This document shows, piece after piece, positions 1 to 7,479 of a DNA stretch of 23,067 nt (position 1 is its first letter; every line of letters starts with the position of its first letter). The position numbers and the translations under genes were made by a program. The notes below the pieces were generated by a model. It saw nothing but the letters and a program-made list of their open reading frames with translations, did no database searches and was not told the DNA's origin. The DNA comes from Chloroflexota bacterium. GTDB lineage: Bacteria > Chloroflexota > Limnocylindria > Limnocylindrales > CSP1-4. The stretch lies in NCBI GenBank assembly GCA_021815005.1, contig JAKAHL010000001.1, forward strand, positions 1-23,067. The letters run 5' to 3'.

Positions 1-27
1 GGGCCGCCGTTCCAAGGACGGCGGCCC
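1..27. terminator. GC-rich hairpin, possible terminator of a gene left of the window
   Basis: A perfect 10-bp inverted repeat (GGGCCGCCGT / ACGGCGGCCC) with a 7-nt loop opens the window. No T-tract follows on either strand, so it is not a textbook intrinsic terminator. Its place at the edge of a gene-free stretch suggests the end of an upstream transcription unit. The hairpin is seen; the role is inferred. Confidence 0.45.
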
Positions 28-422
28 GCGATGGGTACCGATGGGACCGGCCGCGATCGGATCGGTCCCGGGGAGGTGCTGGCGGCTCGGGGTCTCGTGC
101 CCCGAACCGCCCTACAGGCCGGCTCGGGAGTCGCTCGAGATATTGCCCGCGCGAGGGCGGCTGACCGGATTCGAGGCGCCGTGCGCCGCGTCCTCGCTCG
201 CCGTCAGTCGGCGCGCCAGCGTCCAGCGCCGTCGCAGCCCGAGGTCCAGAGCCGATCGCGTCGCCATGTCCCCGATGCCTCCCGGAACGCCCATGCACGG
301 AGGAGGTGTGGAGGCCTTCATTATCGACCCGCGACGCAAGCCCCCGTTCAGGTGATGTCGGCTCGGAGGCGGTAGGGGGCCAGGCCAGGCCCTCGAGGCG
401 CGCACCGCCCACGCCGAGCCGG
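28..422. other. Gene-free leader region with two further hairpins
   Basis: No convincing gene lies here; the open frames on both strands are overlapping, Arg-rich and mutually incompatible. Two more inverted repeats follow the opening hairpin: GGGACCG (43-49) with CGGTCCC (63-69), and a 12-bp arm pair with one mismatch at 81-92 and 100-111 around a 7-nt loop. I looked for the conserved cores of TPP, FMN, cobalamin and preQ1 riboswitches, which often precede ECF transporters, and saw none. A 20-codon frame (293-355) next to a GGAGGAGG sequence is too short to call. Confidence 0.4.
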
Positions 423-461
423 TATGGTGTGCAGGTCCACCCGCCGAGCCTGAGGTCCCCG
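423..461 (+). promoter_or_regulatory. Likely -10 box and ribosome binding site of the ECF operon
   Basis: TATGGT at 423-428 fits a TANNNT -10 element, and GAGG at 452-455 lies 6 nt before the ATG at 462. The Shine-Dalgarno decides the start: the frame stays open further upstream but has no comparable site. No good -35 hexamer is visible. Confidence 0.4.
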
Positions 462-1151
462 ATGGCATCCGCGCTGCGCCGCCGCCCCGCGACCGTGATG
501 AGCACGACGCAGGCCGTCATGCTCGTGGCGCTGGCGGCTGCCGCGGACGTCATGGGCGGCTGGGCCGCCGGGCTGCTGCACGTGCCGGTGTTCCTGGACA
601 CGGTGGGCACCTTCGTGGCGGCGGCCGTGCTCGGCCCGTGGTGGGGCGCGGCTGCCGGGGTCGGCAACAACGTGGTCAGCGTGCTGTTCAACGGGCCGTC
701 GAGCCTCCCGTTCGCGGTCGTGAGCATCGCGGTCGCCCTGGTCTGGGGATACGGCCTGCGGACATTCCGGATGGGCCGGTCGGCGTGGACGCTGCTGGCG
801 CTGAACCTGGTGGTCGCCCTGGTTGCCGCCCTGGTGTCCGCGCCCATCGTGTACCTCGTGTTCGGCGGCGCGACAGGCCACGCCTCGGACGCCCTCACGC
901 TGGCCTTCGAGGCGGCCGGCAAGGGCCTGGCCTCGGCCGTGGTGGTGTCGAACCTCGTGCTCAACGCGGCGGACAAGCTCATCACCGGGTACGTCGGTCT
1001 GGCCATCGTGGAGGCGCTGCCGGAGCAGGACACGGCGGGGCTTCGGCTGCCCGCGTCGTCCAGAGGCGGTCTGCTGGCGATGGCCGCGCTGGGGACGGCC
1101 CTGGGCGTGATGCTGGCGCTGGTCTATCTCGCGCTGCCCGCTGGCGCCTGA
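462..1151 (+). CDS. ECF transporter S component (substrate-binding membrane subunit), substrate unknown
   Basis: A 229-residue, strongly hydrophobic protein with about six membrane segments, which is the size and topology of the substrate-capturing subunit of energy-coupling factor importers. The segment LLHVPVFLDTVGTFVAAAVL (about 38-57), followed by GPWWGAAAGVGNNVVS, resembles S components and related membrane sensor domains that carry an FLDTVGT-type motif. The strongest evidence is context: an A-A' fused ATPase begins 18 nt downstream and a T component follows, giving a complete ECF set. In the family, S binds a vitamin or micronutrient and topples to release it inside the cell when ATP is hydrolysed. 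No riboswitch or biosynthetic neighbour names the substrate. The start at 462 is supported by GAGG 6 nt upstream. Confidence 0.75.
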   Translation: MASALRRRPATVMSTTQAVMLVALAAAADVMGGWAAGLLHVPVFLDTVGTFVAAAVLGPWWGAAAGVGNNVVSVLFNGPSSLPFAVVSIAVALVWGYGLRTFRMGRSAWTLLALNLVVALVAALVSAPIVYLVFGGATGHASDALTLAFEAAGKGLASAVVVSNLVLNAADKLITGYVGLAIVEALPEQDTAGLRLPASSRGGLLAMAALGTALGVMLALVYLALPAGA

Positions 1152-1169
1152 TCGCGGTCGGGGACGCCC

Positions 1170-2981
1170 GTGCCGTTGGCGAGCGAGCCGGTCGTCGCCC
1201 TCGCGGGCTTCGGCGTCCGATATGCGAGCGCAGCCCGGTCGGCGCTGTGGGACGTGACCCTCGAGGTGCACGCCGGCGAGTACGTCGGGGTGCTGGGCGC
1301 GACGGCTGCCGGCGTGACGACGCTGCTGACCTCGATCGACGGCGTGGTGCCACAGCTAGTCCGCGCGGAGACGACCGGTACCGTCCGGGTGCTGGGGCTC
1401 GACCCGCGCGAGGTGCCTGTCCGCGACTTCGCCCCTCTCGTTGGCCTGGTGCTCGATGACCCGGACGTTGTGGCGAGCCAGCCGACGGTCGCCGACGAGG
1501 TGGCGTTCGGCCTCGAGAACCTGGGCGTGCCGCAGGGCGCGATGGGCGCGCGGATCGGCGCAGCGCTGGCTTCGGTCGGACTGGCCGGCCTGGAGGCGCG
1601 GGCACCGTCCTCGCTGTCCGGGGGCGAGCTCCAGCGGCTCGCGATCGCCTGTGCTCTCGTGACGGGGCCTCGTCTCCTCGTGCTCGACGAGCCGACGGCG
1701 AACCTCGACCCGGTTGGCCGGCGGGCCGTGTGCGGGATCCTCCGCCGACTGAACCGTGAGCACGGGGTGACGGTCCTGGTGGCGGACCAGGACGTCGAGT
1801 CCATCGCCGCGGACGCCACGCGGTTGGTGGTGCTGGCCGAGGGCCGCGTGGCGGCCGACGGCCGCCCGGGAGTCGTGCTGGCGGACCCGGGGGCGCTGCG
1901 CGCGCACGGGGTCCGGAGCACTGGGGCCGCGACCGTGGCCGCGGCCCTCGGCATGCCGTCGCCGGTGCCGACATCCGTAGAGGCCCTCGCCGGCCGGCTC
2001 GAGCGCGTGGCCCGCCCGGACGCAGCGCCGCGTCCGTCACCGGCACGAACTCCCCCTCTGTCGGCCCCCGACGCTCCGACCCCAGCCGCGCCGGTCGACA
2101 GCGGACCGGCCCTGGTTGACGTTCGGGACGTGGGCTACCGCTACCCCGGTGGGCCCGGGCCCGCCCTCTCCGGGGTGTCGCTGGTCGTCGGCGCAGGCGA
2201 GGTGCTGGGCATCGTGGGCGCCAACGGGGGCGGCAAGTCCACGCTGCTCCGCCTCGTCAACGGCCTGCTGCGCCCGCAGCAGGGTGCGGTGCGCGTGGTC
2301 GGAGTGGACACGCGGACGGGTGGCCCGCGCGCGATCGCGGCACGGGTCGGCACGGTGTTCCAGGACCCGGCCCACCAGCTGTTCGCCCGGACGGTCGCCC
2401 AGGAGCTCGGCCTCGGGCTCCGTGCGCTGGGGATGCCCGAGGCCCGGATCGGGGAGCGCGTGCGCGAGCTGGCCGAGGCGCTGGAGCTGGGGGACCTGCT
2501 TGGCCGGCATCCGTTCCGGCTGGGGCGCGCGGAACGCAAGCTGGTGGCGCTCGGTGCTGCGATTGCCGGTCGGCCGCCCGTGCTGGTGCTGGACGAGCCG
2601 ACGACCGGCGCCGACGTGCGAGTCGAGGACCTCGTGGTCGCACAGGTTCGGGCGGCGGCGGAGGCTGGGGGCGCCGTCCTGGTGGCGAGCCATGACATGG
2701 CCTTCTTGGGGCGGGTGGCGACTCGCGTCCTGGTCCTCGACGGGGGGAGGGCTCTCGCGGACGGGCCCGCGCGCAGGGTGTTCGCCGACAGCGCGCTGCT
2801 GGCGGTGGCCGGGCTCGAGGCGCCGCCGGCGGCCCGGATCGCGCTGCTGGTGGCGCCGGACGGGAGTGCCTCGTGGCCGCCACTCTCGGTCGACGAGGCG
2901 GTCCGGGTCCTCGCCCCTCGGGCGCACGGGCAGGTCGACCGGTCGCCGGGGGGCTGGTCGCCACGGGAGGATCCGGGATGA
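1170..2981 (+). CDS. Fused double ABC ATPase of an ECF transporter (EcfA-EcfA')
   Basis: This 603-residue cytoplasmic protein holds two ABC ATPase domains joined by a Pro/Ala-rich linker (about 283-310). It would power the membrane T and S subunits. Domain 2 (about 315-545) has a canonical Walker A (GANGGGKS, 350-357), Q-loop Q398, Walker B with E476, and switch His508. Domain 1 (about 6-245) has an intact signature LSGGE (149-153) and Walker B with E174. However, its Walker A reads GATAAGVT (43-50) with Val49 for the catalytic Lys, its Q-loop Gln is Asp96, and its switch His is Gln207. The domain 2 signature is degenerate (LGRAE, 451-455). Because sites form between Walker A of one domain and the signature of the other, one site is complete and one is degenerate. 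GTG start 18 nt after the S gene; the stop overlaps the T gene by ATGA. Confidence 0.88.
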   Translation: MPLASEPVVALAGFGVRYASAARSALWDVTLEVHAGEYVGVLGATAAGVTTLLTSIDGVVPQLVRAETTGTVRVLGLDPREVPVRDFAPLVGLVLDDPDVVASQPTVADEVAFGLENLGVPQGAMGARIGAALASVGLAGLEARAPSSLSGGELQRLAIACALVTGPRLLVLDEPTANLDPVGRRAVCGILRRLNREHGVTVLVADQDVESIAADATRLVVLAEGRVAADGRPGVVLADPGALRAHGVRSTGAATVAAALGMPSPVPTSVEALAGRLERVARPDAAPRPSPARTPPLSAPDAPTPAAPVDSGPALVDVRDVGYRYPGGPGPALSGVSLVVGAGEVLGIVGANGGGKSTLLRLVNGLLRPQQGAVRVVGVDTRTGGPRAIAARVGTVFQDPAHQLFARTVAQELGLGLRALGMPEARIGERVRELAEALELGDLLGRHPFRLGRAERKLVALGAAIAGRPPVLVLDEPTTGADVRVEDLVVAQVRAAAEAGGAVLVASHDMAFLGRVATRVLVLDGGRALADGPARRVFADSALLAVAGLEAPPAARIALLVAPDGSASWPPLSVDEAVRVLAPRAHGQVDRSPGGWSPREDPG

Positions 2982-3871
2982 GCCTGACGGGGTCGCCGTT
3001 CGGGTACGCGCCGGGCTCGTCGGCCCTCCACCGGCGCAGCGCCGTCCCGAAGCTCGTGTGGCTGGTCGCCGCCGTCGCGTTCTCGCTGGCCGTGTTCCAG
3101 CCTCTCCCGCTGCTGTCGGTCGTGGCGGCCGCGTGCGTGCTGGCCGTGCGGGCGGGCGTCGCGGGCCCGATGTGGCGCGCGATGCGCGTCCTTGCCCCGC
3201 TGGCGGCGTCGATCGTCGTGCTCCAGACGGCGGCGCCGGGCGGCTGCGGTGGGGCGTGCACGGTGGTGGCGCGCGTCGGCCCGGCGGCGATCACCGCCGA
3301 GGCGCTCGCCCGGGCCGTGTCGTTCGTGTCGCGCCTGGTGGCGATGGAGGCCGTCGGGGTGGTGGTCCTGGTGACCACGCGGCCGGCCGATCTGTTCGGG
3401 GCGTTGGTGCGGCTTCGCGTGCCGCCTCCGGTCGCGCTCATGCTCGGCACCACCATGCAGCTGGTGCCCCTGCTGCAGCGGGAGCTTGGCATCGTGCTGG
3501 ACGCGCAGCGAGCGCGTGGGCTCCGCGCCTCGGGGTTGCGTGCCGTGGTGCCGGCGCTGCTCCCGGTGTTCGTGGCGGGTTTCGAGCGTGTCGGGCGGCT
3601 GGCGATCTCGATGGAGGCGCGCGGCTACGGGGCTGACGCTCGGCGCACCTCGTACCGGACGGCCCAGGACGCGCCGGGTGACCGGGCGCTGGCCTGGTCG
3701 GGGGCGGTGGCCGGCGTCGCTGGCGTGGCCGTGGGCCTGGCGGCCTGGGGGCCGTCGTCCGTCACGCCGTTGCTCGTGCCCTCGTGGGTCGCCATCGCGC
3801 TCGTCCTGGCGGCAGCTGCCTCGTTCGCGGGTGTCCTGGCCGGGGCCGTTCTCTCCGCCGCGCGCGGCTGA
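2978..3871 (+). CDS. ECF transporter T component (energy-coupling transmembrane subunit)
   Basis: A 297-residue membrane protein that couples the ATPase to the S subunit. It has N-terminal hydrophobic segments (about 24-58 and 70-84), a central amphipathic cytoplasmic region, and C-terminal segments (about 240-295). The two short Ala-Arg-Gly motifs that EcfT proteins insert into the ATPase grooves are both present, at 179-181 (AQRARGLR) and 214-216 (MEARGYGA). The ATG overlaps the ATPase stop codon (ATGA), and GGGAGG at 2965-2970 lies 7 nt upstream, so translation is probably coupled. A motif pair matching both ATPase domains suggests that the degenerate domain still docks on T. The gene ends 44 nt from a convergent gene. 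Confidence 0.88.
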   Translation: MSLTGSPFGYAPGSSALHRRSAVPKLVWLVAAVAFSLAVFQPLPLLSVVAAACVLAVRAGVAGPMWRAMRVLAPLAASIVVLQTAAPGGCGGACTVVARVGPAAITAEALARAVSFVSRLVAMEAVGVVVLVTTRPADLFGALVRLRVPPPVALMLGTTMQLVPLLQRELGIVLDAQRARGLRASGLRAVVPALLPVFVAGFERVGRLAISMEARGYGADARRTSYRTAQDAPGDRALAWSGAVAGVAGVAVGLAAWGPSSVTPLLVPSWVAIALVLAAAASFAGVLAGAVLSAARG

Positions 3872-3915
3872 GCGGGTCGCGGCGGGGTGCCGAGAGGCCG
3901 GGCGGGCCGGGCGCC

Positions 3916-4827
3916 TCAGGCGTGCGCGCCGGGCTCGAGGGGTCGGAGCCGGTGCTCCACCTGGATCGTGCTGTGGGCGAGGTCGAAGTCCGCCGCGAGG
4001 GCGGCGTCCACGTCGCGCAGGATCCTCTGCTCGTCCGCGCCGTCCTCGGCGATGACGTGCACGGTGATCATCGGCAGGCCGGCCGTGATCTGCCAGGCGT
4101 GGAGGTCGTGGGCGCCGATGACGCTCGGCACGGCGAGCAGGCGCTGGCGGACGGCGGGCAGCGAGAGCCCGGGCGGCGTCGCCTCCATGAGGACCGACAG
4201 CGCGTCGCGCAGGAGCAGCAGCGCCCTCGGCACGACGAGCGCCACGACCGCGAGCGAGGCGAGCGGGTCCGCGTAGGCCCAGCCGGTGGCGATCACGAGC
4301 AGCGCCGCCGCGATCGCCGCCACGGAGCCGATCGCGTCGCCGAGCACGTCGAGGAAGGCGCCGCGGGCCGCGAAGCCGCTGTGCTCGGAGCGCAGGATCC
4401 AGGCCGCGGTGCCCGACCCCGCGAGGCCGATGGCCGCCGCGACGAGCATCGGGCCCGGCTCCGGGGTCTCCGGCGCGACGAGACGCGTGACGGCCTCGTA
4501 GCAGATGAAGATGCCGAGCGCCACGAGGAGGCCGGCGTTGACGCAGGCGGCGATCACCTCCGCGCGGGCGTAGCCGAACGAGCGGTCGTGGCTGGCGGGG
4601 CGGGCGGCGAGCGTGGCGGCGAAGAAGGCGATCGTCACGCCCATCACGTCCGTGACACGATGGGCCGCGTCAGCGACGAGGGCGAGGCTGCCGGACAGCC
4701 AGGCGGCGAGCGCGTCCGCGGCGAGGGCGAGGATCGCGACGCCGAGCACGATCGCGAGGTGGCGGCGGTTGCTGCCGGCGCTGGGCTGGGACTCGGCAGT
4801 TCGGGCAGGGGCGGCGGTCGCGGTCAC
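3916..4827 (-). CDS. Cation diffusion facilitator (CDF) family metal exporter
   Basis: A 303-residue inner-membrane metal/proton antiporter with six membrane segments (first at about 24-44) and a C-terminal cytoplasmic domain (about 215-295). It resembles the CzcD/ZitB branch: the segment 2 metal motif is His56-xxx-Asp60 (DAAHRVTD). The segment 5 motif, normally HxxxD in zinc members of this branch, reads Asp160-xxx-Asp164 (FLDVLGDAIGSV). This His-to-Asp change could shift metal preference. The cytoplasmic domain keeps the HDLHAW motif (His240, His243) and His285. The loop between segments 4 and 5 is short with few His. The GTG start at 4827 follows a TACAAT box by 6 nt, so the mRNA is probably leaderless. 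The substrate cannot be assigned from sequence. Confidence 0.87.
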   Translation of the reverse strand: MTATAAPARTAESQPSAGSNRRHLAIVLGVAILALAADALAAWLSGSLALVADAAHRVTDVMGVTIAFFAATLAARPASHDRSFGYARAEVIAACVNAGLLVALGIFICYEAVTRLVAPETPEPGPMLVAAAIGLAGSGTAAWILRSEHSGFAARGAFLDVLGDAIGSVAAIAAALLVIATGWAYADPLASLAVVALVVPRALLLLRDALSVLMEATPPGLSLPAVRQRLLAVPSVIGAHDLHAWQITAGLPMITVHVIAEDGADEQRILRDVDAALAADFDLAHSTIQVEHRLRPLEPGAHA

Positions 4828-4833
4828 CCGGCG

Positions 4834-4839
4834 ATTGTA
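4834..4839 (-). promoter_or_regulatory. -10 box TACAAT for a leaderless CDF transcript
   Basis: TACAAT on the minus strand ends 6 nt before the GTG at 4827, the distance from a -10 box to its transcription start. It is an AT-rich island in GC-rich DNA, there is no Shine-Dalgarno, and no clear -35 is seen. It lies in the 24-nt gap after the 80-residue upstream gene, so the exporter can be transcribed on its own. Confidence 0.6.
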
Positions 4840-4851
4840 CGGGCGATCGGC

Positions 4852-5094
4852 TCAGCCGAACCAGGCGTCGATGTCGTCGTCGCTGACCTGCGGCATCGTC
4901 AGCACGGCCAGGATTGCCTCGGGCGGCATCGTGGTGCGTCGGGCGACCAGGGACGCGATCCGACGGGCATCGTTGTGGCAGCGCCGGAGCGCCGTGCGGT
5001 CCAGTCTCGGCCACAGGGTCAGCGCACGTCGCTCGAGCCCGCCGAGCCCGTCCGTCCTCACCGGGCCGCCGCGGGCGCGTCCAACCGCCGTCAC
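4852..5094 (-). CDS. Small conserved-looking hypothetical protein, 80 residues
   Basis: The function is not recognised. The protein is basic in its middle (ERRALTLWPRLDRTALRRCH, about 21-40) and acidic at its C-terminus (SDDDIDAWFG). It has no signal peptide or membrane segment and looks like a compact helical protein. The start is well supported: AAGGAGGT at 5108-5101 is a near-perfect Shine-Dalgarno 6 nt before the GTG at 5094. The frame stays open further upstream but becomes low-complexity. The sequence has a balanced, non-shadow composition. It lies 24 nt upstream of the metal exporter on the same strand, but that gene has its own promoter, so a functional link is only a possibility. Confidence 0.6.
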   Translation of the reverse strand: MTAVGRARGGPVRTDGLGGLERRALTLWPRLDRTALRRCHNDARRIASLVARRTTMPPEAILAVLTMPQVSDDDIDAWFG

Positions 5095-5100
5095 CGAACC

Positions 5101-5108
5101 ACCTCCTT
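5101..5108 (-). promoter_or_regulatory. Strong ribosome binding site of the 80-residue gene
   Basis: AAGGAGGT on the minus strand, 6 nt from the GTG at 5094. It is one of the best Shine-Dalgarno matches in the window and fixes this start. It contrasts with the downstream CDF gene, which has none. Confidence 0.6.
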
Positions 5109-5234
5109 CGGTCACGCCGAGGATGCGCGCTCGCGACGACGGGAACAAGGGGCCCGAGGGCGAAGAATCCTCAACCCTTTGGCCTCCCGGCGCAGTTGAC
5201 CTGCCGCGCCGCCACGGGCACGCTCTGCGGCGTG

Positions 5235-6542
5235 ATGCACCTGTCGGGCCGGGCGCGGCTCGTCGCCGCCGCGCTGGCGATGACGCTGTCGGCCTCCTGC
5301 GGCCCGGGGCCGGCCCCAACCATGCCGCCCGGCGCCGGCATGTCGGCGGGCGCGGGCGCCGTGACGCCGGGCGGGGGCCCGACGCCGTCGGCGTCGCCCG
5401 TCCCCGCGCCCGGCCACGAGCTGTACGGGTTCGTGCCGTACTGGGAGATGGACGGCGCGATGGCCGCGCACGTGGCCGCCACGCCGCTATCGACCGTCGG
5501 CCTGTTCTCCGTCACGAACGACGCGAGGGGCGCGCTGAGCACGGGCCTGGCCGGCTACCGGCGGATCACCGGGCCGCTCGGCGCCGCGCTGATCGCGGCC
5601 GCGCACCGGCGGGGGACCCGTGTCGAGGTGGTCTTCAGCAGCCTCGCGGCCGCGCACACCAAGGCCCTGCTCGCCTCCGCGCCGACGCAGGCCGCCACCG
5701 TCCGGGCGCTCGTCGGCCTGGTGGGGAGGCTTGGGGCGGATGGCGTGGACGTGGATGTCGAGGGCCTCGACCCCGGGCAGATGGTCGCCTACGGCACCTT
5801 CGTGGGGCAGCTTCGCACGGCGCTCCTGGCCGCGGACCCCCACGGCACCGTGACGGTGGCCACCGGATCCGGCCCGACCGGGGCGGCGATGGCGGCGACG
5901 GCCATCGGGGCAGGCGCCGACCGGGTGTTCCTGATGGGCTACGACTACCGGACTGCCGCGTCATCGCCCGGGGGGACCGCACCCGTGGCGCGGGCGGACC
6001 AGGGACGCTCGCTCACGTGGTCCCTCGATCTCTATGCGGCGTCGGGCATTCCCCCGGGGCGGCTCCTGCTCGGCCTGCCGCTGTACGGCATGGCCTGGCC
6101 CGTGGCGGGGCCCGTGATCGGGGCGCCGGCGACGGGCAGCGGCAGCACATGGGTGCCGGGCGAGCACTTGGACGTGCTCGCCAACCCGGCGGCGGTGCCG
6201 CAGACGGATCCGCTCGAGGCGGTTGACGTGTACTTCCTGGGCTCGGACGGGAGCGTGGCCGCCCCGCCGGCGGCGGCCACGGGATCGGGGTCCGCCCCGT
6301 GGGGCACGTCAGGCCCGGCGGCGCCGGCATCGCCAGCCCCGGCGCCGCCCTCGGCGTCCGGCGCCGTCCGTTGGACCGCGGTCTATGTGGACTCGCCCGC
6401 CACGCTGGCGACGAAACTGGGCCTGGGCGAGTCTCGGGGTCTCGCCGGGGCCGGCTTCTGGGCGATCGGGTACGAGCGGGGGCTGCCCGGGTACGCGGAC
6501 CTCATGGCGCAGTTCGCCCAGGGCGCGGTGCCGGTCCGCTAG
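5235..6542 (+). CDS. Exported glycoside hydrolase family 18-like protein (chitinase/spore-cortex type fold)
   Basis: A 435-residue secreted protein. Residues 1-22 are a signal peptide ending in SASC; Cys22 could be lipidated, but the lipobox is weak because residue -3 is Ser, not Leu or Val. A Gly/Pro/Ala-rich spacer follows (about 23-60), then a TIM-barrel domain from YGFVPYW (64-70). The GH18 catalytic motif DGVDVDVE is intact at 169-176 with Glu176 as the expected acid. MGYDY (234-238) and GFWAIGYE (407-414) match later barrel strands. An Ala/Pro/Ser-rich insertion (about 340-376) splits the barrel before its last strands. GH18 proteins cleave beta-1,4-GlcNAc links in chitin or peptidoglycan; the substrate here is unknown. 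The ATG at 5235 is chosen; GTG at 5232 is equally possible, and no Shine-Dalgarno is seen. Confidence 0.8.
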   Translation: MHLSGRARLVAAALAMTLSASCGPGPAPTMPPGAGMSAGAGAVTPGGGPTPSASPVPAPGHELYGFVPYWEMDGAMAAHVAATPLSTVGLFSVTNDARGALSTGLAGYRRITGPLGAALIAAAHRRGTRVEVVFSSLAAAHTKALLASAPTQAATVRALVGLVGRLGADGVDVDVEGLDPGQMVAYGTFVGQLRTALLAADPHGTVTVATGSGPTGAAMAATAIGAGADRVFLMGYDYRTAASSPGGTAPVARADQGRSLTWSLDLYAASGIPPGRLLLGLPLYGMAWPVAGPVIGAPATGSGSTWVPGEHLDVLANPAAVPQTDPLEAVDVYFLGSDGSVAAPPAAATGSGSAPWGTSGPAAPASPAPAPPSASGAVRWTAVYVDSPATLATKLGLGESRGLAGAGFWAIGYERGLPGYADLMAQFAQGAVPVR

Positions 6543-6585
6543 TCCGAACCGGAGACCGCCTGCGGCCTCGCCCGTGCCGGTGGCG

Positions 6586-6606
6586 CCCGCGCCCGGTGCG
6601 CGCGGG
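6586..6606. terminator. Hairpin between convergent genes
   Basis: CCCGCGC (6586-6592) pairs with GCGCGGG (6600-6606) around a 7-nt loop, in the 64-nt gap between the convergent GH18-like and Memo genes, touching the Memo stop codon. There is no T-tract, so bidirectional termination is only a guess. Confidence 0.35.
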
Positions 6607-7479
6607 TCAGGCGAAGGCAACCGCCAAGTACCCGACGGTGCGGTCTGGCGGGCCGCCCGCGTCCGCCGACGTGGCCGCCGCGAGCACGGTGCCGCCTGCC
6701 GCGCCCATCGCCCGGAGCGCCGCCAGTCCCAGCACCGCGGGCTGGATCCCGCACATCCCGCAGACCACGCCCCGGGCGCCGGACCGGGCCTCCGCCTGCT
6801 CCCGCGTCGCGAGCAGCTCGGCGTCGAGGCTCACGATGGACGGCAGCAGCCGCTCGGTCACGGCGACCGCCACGTCGTGGGCCGGGTAGTGCGCCATGTC
6901 GGTGCTGATCGCCAGCAGGATCTCACGCCCGTCGGCCCGCATCGCGCCGAGGCGAGCGCCCAGGCGCCGGCCAGCCTCGACGGCCGCCTGCCCGGTCCCG
7001 GCAGCCACGGAGCACGGGACGATCCGCGCGCCCGGCCGGAGCGCGTAGAGGAGGGGCAGCTGCACCTCGATCGAGTGCTCGTCGCGGTGCGCGCCCGGGT
7101 TCGCGGCGAACGGCGGGCCGAGCGAGGCCACCTCGCGCGCGACCCACTCGTCCACCGCCACCTCGCCCGCCGGCTGGCGCCACGCACCGGTGTCGAACAC
7201 GGCGACACCCTCGAACCAGGCGCTGTGGTTGGTGCCCAGGATCACGACGGTCGGGGCGGATCCCGCGCCAGCGAGGAGGGCCTGCCAGCCTGCCGCTGCG
7301 ACCGCCCCCGAGTAGACCAGGCCAGCGTGGGGCACGAGGGCGCCGAGCGATGGCGTCTCGACATGCGCCCCGGGTGCCGCTGCGAGGCAGGCGGCGACTA
7401 GCTCGCTGAGGCGCTCGCTGCCGGCCGGGTAGAAGGAGCCCGCCACGGCTGGCTCGCGGATCGCGCGGGCTCGGATCAC
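6607..7479 (-). CDS. amrB: Memo-family protein, AmmeMemoRadiSam system protein B
   Basis: A full-length, 290-residue Memo protein. The fold is related to class III extradiol dioxygenases, and human MEMO1 binds a metal through two His and a Cys. Equivalents here are His51 in VPHAGLVYSG, His85 in GTNHSAW, and Cys240 or Cys243 in VCGMCGIQP. DEHSIEVQLP (133-142) and STDMAHY (192-198) are further family signatures. It begins with GTG overlapping the stop of the radical SAM gene (GTGA), so the two are co-translated. The family's biochemical role in bacteria is, to my knowledge, not settled. The constant association with a radical SAM enzyme and AMMECR1 suggests a shared modification or small-molecule pathway. 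Confidence 0.92.
   Translation of the reverse strand: MIRARAIREPAVAGSFYPAGSERLSELVAACLAAAPGAHVETPSLGALVPHAGLVYSGAVAAAGWQALLAGAGSAPTVVILGTNHSAWFEGVAVFDTGAWRQPAGEVAVDEWVAREVASLGPPFAANPGAHRDEHSIEVQLPLLYALRPGARIVPCSVAAGTGQAAVEAGRRLGARLGAMRADGREILLAISTDMAHYPAHDVAVAVTERLLPSIVSLDAELLATREQAEARSGARGVVCGMCGIQPAVLGLAALRAMGAAGGTVLAAATSADAGGPPDRTVGYLAVAFA

Noticed and set aside
81..111. tRNA or tRNA-like arm
   Set aside because: A single hairpin with no T-arm consensus, no acceptor stem and no anticodon arm at the right distances.
41..355. 104-codon plus-strand frame ending in a peptide MHGGGVEAFIIDPRRKPPFR after GGAGGAGG
   Set aside because: The GGAGGAGG lies inside the short frame rather than before its ATG, most of the longer frame is Arg/Pro-rich noise crossing hairpins, and three other frames overlap it.
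348..1271. 307-codon minus-strand frame opposite the ECF S gene
   Set aside because: Gln/His/Arg-rich shadow of a gene with clear membrane segments and operon context.
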